From an uncultured Megasphaera sp. (GTDB lineage: Bacteria > Bacillota > Negativicutes > Veillonellales > Megasphaeraceae): a stretch of DNA of 64,000 bases. The stretch covers positions 40,566-104,565 of the forward strand of contig CAKPYN010000006.1 of the NCBI GenBank assembly GCA_934202965.1. The letters are read 5' to 3'. How positions within the stretch are numbered: position 1 is the first letter of the stretch; every line of letters starts with the position of its first letter. Shown here in pieces: positions 33,836 to 41,926 of this stretch. The position numbers and the translations under genes are program-made. The notes beneath the pieces were generated by a model that saw only the letters and a program-made list of their open reading frames with translations, made no database searches and was not told the DNA's origin.

Positions 33836-35920
33836 TTATCGAATGACACGCCGCGACGGGCCAAGAATGCGAACACTATTCAATACAACTGCTAAGGTAG
33901 CTGTATTATGGATGACAGCTGCCCATAACGGACTAATTCTGCCCAATGCTCCTAAAAGCATTGCTGCTGAGTTGACAACAATCGTCGCTGTAAAGTTTTG
34001 GTTAATCGCTTTCATCGTACGACGGCCAATCTGCAAGGCATCACAAAGCTTGCTAGGATCTTCGGATCGAATTGTAATGGCTGCTGATTCGGCAGCAATA
34101 TCTGTTTTATTACCACCTAGGCTGACACCAATATCAGCAAATGCTAATGCTGGGGCATCATTAATACCATCGCCAACCATCATAACATTGCCGCGTTTTT
34201 GAAGTTTCATGACATAATTTGCCTTATCTTCCGGCAAAATTTCTGCATGATAGGAATCAATATCCATGTCATGGGCTACTTCTGCAGCCATGTCTTTCGA
34301 GTCGCCCGTAAGCATAACTACTTCATCAATGCCGATACGTCGCATTTGATTCAGTGTTTTTTTCATAGCCGGGCGAACTGGATCTTCAATCGTCAAGCAG
34401 CCGAGATATTGTTTGTCTCTGGCAACATAGAGCAAGTTTCTACCCCATGATTTATCGCTGACTTCCGGAACACCTTGTACGTTTTCTTCCTGCATGAACC
34501 GCCGGCTGCCGACAAGAACATCGCCGCCCTGATAGGTTTCAAAATCAGGAACCATCGCCTTCATACCGCGTGCTACTATCGTTTCTGATGTTTCATGCGG
34601 CGGCGTTTCCCATTCCTGTCCTTTTACATATTTTTGAATAGCTACGGCTAATGGGTGAACAGAGTGCATTTCTGCTGAAGCGGCCAACAAAATCATTTCT
34701 TTTTCTTCCACACCTTTGGCTGTTTCAATATGCGCAATCTGCGGTACACCCATGGTAATTGTACCCGTTTTATCCAGCACAACCGTATCAATATCTGCTA
34801 AATTTTCGATATAGTTGCCGCCTTTAATCAGAATCCCCTTACGAGCAGCAACGCCAATAGCAGCTGAAATTGCTGTTGCCGTAGACAATTTTAAGCCGCA
34901 AGAGAAATCAATAAACAACAGATTCAAAACACGCTGCCAATCTTTTGTAGCACCGTATACAATGGCTGCACCAATAAAGGAAATCGGAACCAGCATATTG
35001 GCCATCTTATCAGCAAAATTTTGAACAGGTGCACGCCGTGTTTGGGCTTCTTCTACTAGATGAATGATTTGCGCCAAGGATGTATCTGCACCGACTTTTT
35101 CTACTTCAATTACTAAATCGCCGGCTTCAATAATACTGCCTGCATACACAGAGGAACCAGCTTGTTTGATAGCCGGATTGGATTCACCAGTAATAGAAGC
35201 CTGATTGACTGCTGCATTGCCGGATAAGACACGGCCATCTACACAAATTTTTTCACCCAGATGAACGGCAATATGATCGCCGACTTTCAGTGATTCAACC
35301 GGTACTTTCCGTTCTCGGCCATTTTCAATAATCCAAACATCGCGCTGATCTAATTTGAGCAAGCCGGAAATTTGCCGGCGCGCACGTTCAGCAGCATATT
35401 CAGTCAACATTTCTGCCCCATTAGACAATGCCAGCAAGGTCAGACTGGATTCCGGTTTACCAGCCAATACCGAAGCCGCTACAGCCGTTGCCGTCAAGGT
35501 ATCCGCATTTGCCTGATGATCTTTTAAGACTCCCATGACACCGCTGTAAATAAATCGACGAGCAATATACAACGTAAACAGACGACGGAATAATAAAATA
35601 CCTGCATAAAATTTCGGATTGGTCTTACGCAGAATGTTCATCGCAATAAAACCGCCTACGGAAATAATCGCTTCGCGACGATATGCAGCTACGTCCCATT
35701 CCTTTTTTTCTTCTTTTTTCTTACCATATTTGTTTTCAAAAGAACGGACAAACATACGAACCGATCGTAAGTCCACACGTCCCGTATAATAAAATGTTAA
35801 TTTTCTTTCATTGGTAGATGCCGCCACAATTCCCGGAATCTGTCGTAATTTGACACTTAGAATAGGACGCATTCTCACTGGAAGAAGACTATGAAGCTCC
35901 ATTGTACAACATGTATACAT
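33836..35920 (-). CDS. P1B-type heavy-metal ATPase, P1B-6/FezB-like
   Basis: A 694-residue P-type ATPase that would move a transition metal across a membrane. The N-terminus (about 1-75) resembles an HMA fold without a CxxC metal site. The phosphorylation motif DKTGT is near residue 383, HP near 423 and GDGINDAPAL near 585. The transmembrane metal motif reads SCG followed by LKLS (about 339) instead of CPC. That pattern fits the poorly known P1B-6 group that includes the ferrosome protein FezB. It is last in a four-gene operon with a Fur-like box. The metal is not proven; iron is the favoured guess. Confidence 0.85.
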   Translation of the reverse strand: MYTCCTMELHSLLPVRMRPILSVKLRQIPGIVAASTNERKLTFYYTGRVDLRSVRMFVRSFENKYGKKKEEKKEWDVAAYRREAIISVGGFIAMNILRKTNPKFYAGILLFRRLFTLYIARRFIYSGVMGVLKDHQANADTLTATAVAASVLAGKPESSLTLLALSNGAEMLTEYAAERARRQISGLLKLDQRDVWIIENGRERKVPVESLKVGDHIAVHLGEKICVDGRVLSGNAAVNQASITGESNPAIKQAGSSVYAGSIIEAGDLVIEVEKVGADTSLAQIIHLVEEAQTRRAPVQNFADKMANMLVPISFIGAAIVYGATKDWQRVLNLLFIDFSCGLKLSTATAISAAIGVAARKGILIKGGNYIENLADIDTVVLDKTGTITMGVPQIAHIETAKGVEEKEMILLAASAEMHSVHPLAVAIQKYVKGQEWETPPHETSETIVARGMKAMVPDFETYQGGDVLVGSRRFMQEENVQGVPEVSDKSWGRNLLYVARDKQYLGCLTIEDPVRPAMKKTLNQMRRIGIDEVVMLTGDSKDMAAEVAHDMDIDSYHAEILPEDKANYVMKLQKRGNVMMVGDGINDAPALAFADIGVSLGGNKTDIAAESAAITIRSEDPSKLCDALQIGRRTMKAINQNFTATIVVNSAAMLLGALGRISPLWAAVIHNTATLAVVLNSVRILGPSRRVIR

Positions 35921-35923
35921 TAC

Positions 35924-36571
35924 TTATCGTCCACCTCTCATTAGAGCCGCAGCCCACCATAACATCTGCGGGCCTGACGGCCGTTGATTGAGCATAATCA
36001 TTTTGCGCATGCCCCGAATGATAAAGATAAAGGATACAAGCGAGCGCAAATCCAATACATTGGCTGTTTTTTTAGAAATAATGCCATTAAACAAATCCAA
36101 TGTTTCATACAGTGCATCCCGATACGCAGCTCGATTACTATTTTGCTGTATCATCAGTGCTTCACGCTGTTGATTTTCATTTTCTGTAAATACACGGCTG
36201 CGTAAGAAAATTTCTAATTGATCCAATATTCCTTCATCGTTGGCGCATAGAAGAATACTTCCTGTTACAGAACTGATTTGTACAGTTTGTATCGCTTTGA
36301 GGCTTGCAATTTTGTTTTGCAGCATATCTGCCAATGCCTGATTTCCTACCAAAGCAGCCACCCGATAGCGACGACGTCCTTTTATGGCAGACACGCAAGT
36401 AAATGCTGGTATAGTTGCTTCACCCATCGAAAGCGGTGCTGTTATCTGGGGCTGTACCTTAGGTACGTTAGCACCCTGATACGCACCAACTGGTGTATCA
36501 TTCTTACAAAACATGCCATGAATCGCCTTACCAATCGACGCTCCCAACATGAATCCAGAAGCATAAGACAT
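35924..36571 (-). CDS. HMA-like domain protein with N-terminal glycine-zipper segment
   Basis: A 215-residue protein next to the metal ATPase. A hydrophobic glycine-zipper N-terminus (about 3-18, SGFMLGASIGKAIHG) is followed by a linker. A ferredoxin-like HMA domain (about 50-130, ending TVQISSVTGSILLC) lacks a CxxC motif. A basic C-terminal helix region (LVSFIFIIRGMRKMI...PSGPQMLWW) follows. The second ATG (36571) is best spaced from AGGAG. It overlaps the neighbouring gene's stop. Similar small HMA proteins occur in ferrosome-type loci; the function here is inferred. Confidence 0.75.
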   Translation of the reverse strand: MSYASGFMLGASIGKAIHGMFCKNDTPVGAYQGANVPKVQPQITAPLSMGEATIPAFTCVSAIKGRRRYRVAALVGNQALADMLQNKIASLKAIQTVQISSVTGSILLCANDEGILDQLEIFLRSRVFTENENQQREALMIQQNSNRAAYRDALYETLDLFNGIISKKTANVLDLRSLVSFIFIIRGMRKMIMLNQRPSGPQMLWWAAALMRGGR

Positions 36572-36573
36572 GG

Positions 36574-36918
36574 TCATCCTCTCCTTTCTACGTGGCTCAT
36601 AATATATTGTTCCACTCTTGCTAATTCCGTATTCATCCGCAAAACATCTGGACGATACACAATCAGAATCGATCCCGTAACGACATTTATATCGACTTTG
36701 TCAATTTCTTTATAACTTGCAATATATGCATATACTTTACGACCCAATTCTGCATTACCAATCAATTTTCGGCTGTGAAGACGAATCCGTCCGGGTATAT
36801 AAGAAGAAATTTGTACAGCACGAATAATAATATCCCACTTTGATACAGGTAGAAACACGATGTTGCGCAACCCTTTCTTTTGCCAGATTGTAAAAAAGAC
36901 CATTACCATCAGTGGCAA
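36574..36918 (-). CDS. HMA-like domain protein
   Basis: A protein of about 114 residues with a hydrophobic N-terminal part and a cysteine-less HMA fold. IPGRIRLHSRKL begins the domain and VNVVTGSILIVYRP closes it, closely echoing the neighbouring protein's domain. The start is uncertain: the frame opens at a TTG (36918), ATGs follow at 36909 and 36903, and no clear ribosome site precedes any of them. The stop overlaps the next gene. It probably works with the ATPase as a scaffold or metal-handling partner. Confidence 0.65.
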   Translation of the reverse strand: MPLMVMVFFTIWQKKGLRNIVFLPVSKWDIIIRAVQISSYIPGRIRLHSRKLIGNAELGRKVYAYIASYKEIDKVDINVVTGSILIVYRPDVLRMNTELARVEQYIMSHVERRG

Positions 36919-36944
36919 CAGTCTTTTGTTTGTGTTATGTACAA

Positions 36945-37157
36945 TTATTTTGCTGCTTCCTGGGCTGCAATTAAATCTTCTAATTCTTCTTTTTGACGCT
37001 GTAATTCAGCTAAAGGCACGTTAGCAGATACTGCACCTGCAGCTGGCTGCTGCAATGCGAGAAGCTGTTGTTCTCTTTCGCTAAGCAGTTTGTAACCAAA
37101 TACACCTGCAACAACACCAATTCCTAAACCAATCCAAAAATCACTATTTTGAAACAT
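36945..37157 (-). CDS. Small membrane protein with glycine-zipper segment and coiled-coil tail
   Basis: A 70-residue protein and first gene of the metal ATPase operon. One membrane span with glycine-zipper spacing (DFWIGLGIGVVAGVFGYKLL, about 6-25) is followed by a glutamine/glutamate-rich helix to the C-terminus. A GGAGAGG ribosome site precedes the ATG. I do not recognise a named family. The short glycine-rich hydrophobic segment resembles those of ferrosome- and magnetosome-type membrane proteins, which is suggestive only. Confidence 0.75.
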   Translation of the reverse strand: MFQNSDFWIGLGIGVVAGVFGYKLLSEREQQLLALQQPAAGAVSANVPLAELQRQKEELEDLIAAQEAAK

Positions 37158-37208
37158 AAGGCACCTCTCCTTTTTTCAAATCTATATTACTACTTATTTA
37201 CGTCCCTT

Positions 37209-37237
37209 ATTATACAGGAAAAAAAAATAATTGTAAA
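37209..37237 (-). promoter_or_regulatory. Promoter of the metal ATPase operon
   Basis: Minus-strand -35 TTTACA (37232-37237), 17-base spacer, perfect -10 TATAAT (37209-37214), about 50 bases upstream of the 70-residue protein gene. Outside this, the Fur box and the terminator near 37446, the 37158-37538 gap is AT-rich and shows nothing else I can name. Confidence 0.78.
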
Positions 37238-37244
37238 CAGTTAT

Positions 37245-37259
37245 TTATAATTATTATCA
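37245..37259. promoter_or_regulatory. Fur-like box
   Basis: On the minus strand TGATAAT-A-ATTATAA matches the Fur 7-1-7 palindrome (TGATAATNATTATCA) with one mismatch. It sits 8 bases upstream of the -35 of the metal ATPase operon, at about -43 to -57. Confidence 0.7.
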
Positions 37260-37445
37260 TATTTATTTTCATATACTATCGCATTTTTTCAAAACAGTGT
37301 AAAAAAAAATGCGTTTCTCTTTTTTATCACATACAGACTTCATAATAAAAAAACATTATAACACATATTAATGTAAAAAATAAACGCATATATTCCAATA
37401 ATATCTTTATTTTTACAAATATTTCCTAATATTTACAAATACAAC

Positions 37446-37484
37446 AAATTGCCCATACGGAATATATCTTCCCATGGGCAATTT
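37446..37484. terminator. Hairpin/terminator after the large membrane-anchored protein gene
   Basis: AAATTGCCCAT and ATGGGCAATTT form a perfect 11-bp stem with a 17-base loop. The T run is weak on the minus strand and better on the plus strand (GCTTTTTATAT). Confidence 0.6.
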
Positions 37485-37538
37485 GCTTTTTATATAGTGC
37501 TTCTCATTATCTCTTTTTAATTATGAAAAGCATTTTCC

Positions 37539-39791
37539 TTATTCAAACCAGCGTGACAAATCAAATTCTTCGCCAATTCGTTCTTTTATATATCCTTGCG
37601 CTAAATACAACCCTAACAGTGATAATGTAGAAACACGAAGCATTGTACTATCCCAAATATCGCCTAAGTCAGCTAAAACCGGTGATATATCTTCCATAAT
37701 ATCCAATGCTTCTTCACCCATGAAGCCTGCAGGCCGTTTCTTAGCCAGCCGCATAATCTGTTCCTGCATCATACGGTCTTGAATACCGGTCATGCGGAAA
37801 AATCGTGTCGTCATGCTTTCATCTACCATTGCTAATTTAATCAAAGGCGAATTGAAGGACTGCACAATAAATTCAGCCGGTATCCGTTTTCCGCGCAATG
37901 CCTTACGCAATTCTTCTTCCGTAAAACCACGATACCGGAACAATAATGGATACGAATCCGACAAAATTTCTGCAAAATGCGTTTCTTTACTTTCAAATGC
38001 CGTACAACGCAAATAGTCAAGCTGCTGATAATATGGGCGTTCTGTTGGGAATCCATCCAAAAATGGCGCAACATATTTATCAATATATTCACTAAACGTT
38101 TCTTTATCAACATTATGTGAATTACGAGAGTATAAAAACAGCAGCAAAATAGCTAAAATTTTGTAATGTTCATTTGACAAATACGGCATAACTTTTAATG
38201 CATCAATAGCAACCAAATGCCGCGTCGATACCGGTGAACCCAGTACAATATCATCAAATGCCTGCAGAGCCAATGATTCTACATGGCTTTCTGGATGGGC
38301 CGCATATGCTTTTTGCAAATTCAGCAATGCTTCCTGTGCCAACAACGTGGACATAGCTTGTTGCCGCTGTTCATCATCGGTACAGCCAATCCGATCAAAC
38401 GCAGCTGTTGTAATATGTTCCGCCTGTTGTTTCAAAGCCGGCGTTACCATGCCAAACTGATTGAGGAAATGTTCAGCGCACTGCTGAATCAGCGGGGATA
38501 CGGTTTGTTTCTTTTGTGTTTCTTCTTCGTTCCAAATAGATTGCCGTTTACCAGCGCCAGTCAATGGCGTTGCCTTCGTAGCCGACAAATCATTGCCCCA
38601 TGGACTCTTTTGCGTAAGCGGAATTTCCATGTCTGCTTGTTGTGTCGATGCCTGTGGGCGTCTTGTTGTTTGGCGCGAATGAATAGGCGGCATAACTGCC
38701 GTTTCTTCTAAATCAGCTTGCTCTTTAGGAATAGCTGTATCGATATGGATAGGTTCCATACGCTGTGTTTGTTCTAATGAAGCTGCTACAGCTTCCATCT
38801 GTGCTTGTTTTTGTGCCGCTGCTTCACGTTCTTTCTGTCGCAGCATAGCCGGATCAATAATTTGCGTTTCATCATTTAAACCGTCATTCGATGTATGCGA
38901 AACCGTTTCAGTATGTTCCGGCAGTGGTTGTCCTGCCGCCTTGGCATTTTCTGCCATTACTTCTTGTAAAATGTGTTTGCGGTGCGGGACTTTTTTCTGA
39001 GATTCATCAACAGCTGTCTGTTCATGCGCTGACGATGATACCTGCGGCTGCTTCAATCCTGCATTATCATCATGGCGCGAAGCCAAATCAGCTGCTACGA
39101 CAGCTGCCATATCTGCCAGCTGCGGTTCTTCAGACTCTGTCTTGGCTACTTCATCAGCCCACTGTGCCTGCTGCTGTCGTTGCACTTCTTCTTGCTGCCG
39201 TCTTGCCTGTTCTTGACGGCTGCGAGTACGCAGCGCCTGATCTTCAGCAATATGACGATCTTCTGCCGCTTTTTCTTCAGCAGCCCGCCGTTCTCGTTCT
39301 TTTTTAGCTTCTTCGGATTTTGCTTTATACGCAGCAGCTTCTTCTTTATCTACTTTGTCCATTGCCGCTAAAATTTCATCACGCGACAATACACGCGTAA
39401 TATCTAAATTTTCCTGTTCATCCGACGGTGTCTGCCGGTTAGCTGCCTGATATACAATACGTCCATTACGCCGAACAGCTTCCCCTTTCGTAGTCACAAA
39501 CGCCGTTTCTTCCGGATGTTCCTGCCGTTCCCTCACTGTAACCGTAGATATTTTGGGAAGGGGCGATGTATCTTCTTTGACATAGCGCTGCTGATGAGCT
39601 TTTCGCTGTACCGGTTTCTGATGATGTACAGGCATTCTTCGGCGCGGTGCCATACTTTCTTTTTTTTCATGCACCCGTTTTTCTTTTTTTATTTCTTCAT
39701 CATGACTGCCGCCAGAATACAGCACATAACATACCACAAAAAAGACAATCACAATACCCGCTATGATAGCATATGGCAAAAAGTTGGTCAT
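37539..39791 (-). CDS. Large membrane-anchored protein with coiled-coil/low-complexity middle
   Basis: I do not recognise this 750-residue protein. It has one N-terminal membrane span (about 5-27), a lysine/arginine/histidine-rich stretch (30-75) and a long charged region rich in glutamine, alanine and glutamate (about 150-235, RQEQARRQQEEVQRQQQ). A disordered middle follows, then a compact helical C-terminal domain (about 450-750) rich in leucine and aromatic residues. Lack of a cleavage site suggests a cytoplasmic C-terminus tethered to the membrane. The layout resembles ZipA-like or scaffolding proteins but shows no matching motif. Confidence 0.8.
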   Translation of the reverse strand: MTNFLPYAIIAGIVIVFFVVCYVLYSGGSHDEEIKKEKRVHEKKESMAPRRRMPVHHQKPVQRKAHQQRYVKEDTSPLPKISTVTVRERQEHPEETAFVTTKGEAVRRNGRIVYQAANRQTPSDEQENLDITRVLSRDEILAAMDKVDKEEAAAYKAKSEEAKKERERRAAEEKAAEDRHIAEDQALRTRSRQEQARRQQEEVQRQQQAQWADEVAKTESEEPQLADMAAVVAADLASRHDDNAGLKQPQVSSSAHEQTAVDESQKKVPHRKHILQEVMAENAKAAGQPLPEHTETVSHTSNDGLNDETQIIDPAMLRQKEREAAAQKQAQMEAVAASLEQTQRMEPIHIDTAIPKEQADLEETAVMPPIHSRQTTRRPQASTQQADMEIPLTQKSPWGNDLSATKATPLTGAGKRQSIWNEEETQKKQTVSPLIQQCAEHFLNQFGMVTPALKQQAEHITTAAFDRIGCTDDEQRQQAMSTLLAQEALLNLQKAYAAHPESHVESLALQAFDDIVLGSPVSTRHLVAIDALKVMPYLSNEHYKILAILLLFLYSRNSHNVDKETFSEYIDKYVAPFLDGFPTERPYYQQLDYLRCTAFESKETHFAEILSDSYPLLFRYRGFTEEELRKALRGKRIPAEFIVQSFNSPLIKLAMVDESMTTRFFRMTGIQDRMMQEQIMRLAKKRPAGFMGEEALDIMEDISPVLADLGDIWDSTMLRVSTLSLLGLYLAQGYIKERIGEEFDLSRWFE

Positions 39792-39892
39792 TTCATCCTC
39801 TCTCCTATTCGTACTCTCTCAAAATTCTTTTATTATTGTATCATACATCATTCTGTTTGACACTAACTTATCAGCATCAGTCCAATATTTTC

Positions 39893-39921
39893 TTGGCAAT
39901 ACTGCATTTATTTTCTATAAT
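39893..39921 (+). promoter_or_regulatory. Promoter of the HAD phosphatase gene
   Basis: -35 TTGGCA (39893-39898), 17-base spacer, perfect -10 TATAAT (39916-39921). It fixes the transcript start at about 39929 and rules out the in-frame upstream start codons. Confidence 0.78.
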
Positions 39922-39969
39922 AGAATCATAGTCTTAAAAAGGAGGCCGAGGGCTTCAGCCCACAATACT

Positions 39970-40626
39970 ATGATACTATGTAAAGCAATCATTTTTGATA
40001 TGGACGGAACCGTCCTTGATACACTGGATGAATTAACTACCAGTCTCAATCATATTTTCCAGCTTCATCATATGACTCCCAAAACAGCACAAGAAATACG
40101 CCGTTGTTTGGGATATGGATATGAAGGGCTTATTGAACGAGCCGCATCTGCTGCATCGGCAGCACAAAAATCGATTCTCACGGAAGAATTCAAATCCTAC
40201 TACAGCAGTCACTGTCAGGGAAATACCCATCCCTATACCGGCATCTTAGAGGTATTATCTGCTCTTCGCAAATCCGGATATCGCACAGCCATCGTTTCTA
40301 ATAAGGGACAAGCAGCTGTTTCGTCTCTGCACGAAGAATTTTTTAAAGGTCTTGTTGATTTTTCTATGGGGGAATCTCCGGCATATAAGAAAAAACCTGC
40401 TCCCGATATGGTTTGGGAAGCACTAAAGCGATTAGGCTGCGCCAAGGAAAACGCTGTATACGTAGGAGATTCTGAAGTAGATAAACAAACTGCTGACAAT
40501 GCCGGTTTGACATCGGTTCTTGTATCATGGGGCTTCCGCGATCGGGATTTTTTGGAACGTCTCCATCCGGACTATCTGGTAGATTCCCGAAACGAATTAG
40601 CTGACTTATTCTGCAGCAATCATTAA
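39970..40626 (+). CDS. HAD family phosphatase (phosphoglycolate phosphatase-like)
   Basis: A 218-residue HAD phosphatase of the Gph/PGP group. Motif I is IIFDMDGTVLDTL, motif II is IVSNKG, the motif III lysine lies in KKKPAPDM, and motif IV is YVGDSEVDKQTA. A helical cap lies between motifs I and II. The ATG at 39970 is the only plausible start, yet the AAGGAGG ribosome site lies about 25 bases upstream. The small hairpin GGGCTTCAGCCC between them may bring them to normal distance. The substrate is unproven. Confidence 0.88.
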   Translation: MILCKAIIFDMDGTVLDTLDELTTSLNHIFQLHHMTPKTAQEIRRCLGYGYEGLIERAASAASAAQKSILTEEFKSYYSSHCQGNTHPYTGILEVLSALRKSGYRTAIVSNKGQAAVSSLHEEFFKGLVDFSMGESPAYKKKPAPDMVWEALKRLGCAKENAVYVGDSEVDKQTADNAGLTSVLVSWGFRDRDFLERLHPDYLVDSRNELADLFCSNH

Positions 40627-40648
40627 ATTACATATAACGTCAAAAACA

Positions 40649-40682
40649 AGGCAGTGATTCCCAAGCGGTATCGCTGCCTTGT
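40649..40682 (-). terminator. Terminator of the SLH protein gene
   Basis: CAAGGCAGCGAT pairs with ATCACTGCCTTG across a short loop, followed on the minus strand by TTTTTG, just after the stop of the gene at 40697. Confidence 0.75.
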
Positions 40683-40696
40683 CTGCTATCCAGTTA

Positions 40697-41902
40697 TCAG
40701 TGAATGACATCTTGCTGCACAGACGTAATCATATCCGATGCAGCCTGGTCAATTAACGGAGAATATCTGACTTTTCCCTCATCTGTAATACCATGATCTG
40801 CTGCTTTAACAGTTGTCGATGCGTTTTTCGGCGGATTTTCTCTCTGACTGCCAATCTGACCAGATGTTTCTGCCGTTTCAAAACGAACAATACCTTCACC
40901 CACTCGTTTTGCGACTTCTTCCCGTGCCGCTTCGCTAAGCGGATGCCGTACGGTGACGACAATCTGTTCATGCGCATAGTCAGGTATCGCTCCTATATAA
41001 TTCTGCACGCCATCGGTTCCTACAATAGCATTAACAGCCCGCATCATCAGTTGCGCATAATCCATGCGGCTGAAATGAACCCGCCGCAGCGATACAGCAT
41101 CAGGACGTGATACTTCTTCTTGTAGTCGTTTTTTCATAGACTTGCTCGGATTTCCCTTGAATCCCAAGACCAGCGTATCGCCATCCCAATAGATGGTTCC
41201 TTGCTGCATAAAGGCTGCTGTAGAACCATATTCGGCATTAATAATTTTAATGACCTGTGTTTCAATCTGGACATGCGAAACATACGCTGCATCAGAATGA
41301 AGTATATGGTACATAACGTCTGTCGCATCTGCCCTTGTTATGCCTTCTTGCGGACGGAATCGGTTATCTGCAGGCACCATAATCCGTTTCGCATACAATG
41401 CATCTACGGCTTTCTTATATGCTGCAGAAATACGATTTGCATCTACATATGGCGATGGGGTCGCGTTAAGCTGCGCAATATCTACCGTATGGCAATACTG
41501 CAAATAGCGGTAGATAACATCCGCAAATTCTTCGCGACTGACTATTTGATCCGGTTGAAAGGAACCATCGGCATATCCAGACAAAATTCCCTCTGCCGAT
41601 ACAGCAGCTATGGCATCCGCAGCCGGCCCGGCTTTTACATCGGTAAAAGACTGAGAAACGGGGGGCATGCTGGCTGCTGCCTGATATACGAGCTGTGCCA
41701 AATCACTGCGTGTCATCAGCTGATTGGGCAGAAATTGGCTGCCCGTTACAAAGGACAAACAATGTATATCATACAGATAGTCAATAGCATCACGGCTTGG
41801 CAGCGTATTCAAATCTGTATAAGGTGCTTCTGCCAGTGTCGTAAACGAAGCACCTAAAATCGCAGCTGCTGTCATCAAAGCAGCCCATGTTTTATGTTTC
41901 AT
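40697..41902 (-). CDS. Secreted SLH-domain protein 1
   Basis: A 401-residue envelope protein. A signal peptide (about 1-26, ending in TTLAEA) precedes three S-layer homology repeats (about 30-200; blocks SQSFTDVKAGPAADAI, GYADGSFQPDQIVSREEFAD, RFRPQEGITRADATDV). These bind pyruvylated cell-wall polymer or peptidoglycan. The C-terminal part (about 210-330, YGSTAAFMQQGTIYWDGDTL) is shared with the adjacent SLH protein. The tail is low-complexity. The ATG at 41902 has an AGGAG ribosome site. The C-terminal function is unknown. Confidence 0.88.
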   Translation of the reverse strand: MKHKTWAALMTAAAILGASFTTLAEAPYTDLNTLPSRDAIDYLYDIHCLSFVTGSQFLPNQLMTRSDLAQLVYQAAASMPPVSQSFTDVKAGPAADAIAAVSAEGILSGYADGSFQPDQIVSREEFADVIYRYLQYCHTVDIAQLNATPSPYVDANRISAAYKKAVDALYAKRIMVPADNRFRPQEGITRADATDVMYHILHSDAAYVSHVQIETQVIKIINAEYGSTAAFMQQGTIYWDGDTLVLGFKGNPSKSMKKRLQEEVSRPDAVSLRRVHFSRMDYAQLMMRAVNAIVGTDGVQNYIGAIPDYAHEQIVVTVRHPLSEAAREEVAKRVGEGIVRFETAETSGQIGSQRENPPKNASTTVKAADHGITDEGKVRYSPLIDQAASDMITSVQQDVIH

Positions 41903-41926
41903 TGCCAAACTCCTTTACACAGGACA

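Noticed and set aside
37306..37390. Long-range stem between ATGCGTTT and AAACGCAT
   Set aside because: An 8-bp match with a loop of more than 60 bases in AT-rich DNA is weak and may be chance.
39763..39969. Longer N-terminus for the HAD phosphatase
   Set aside because: It would begin upstream of a good promoter and lacks family homology; the ATG at 39970 begins the conserved core.
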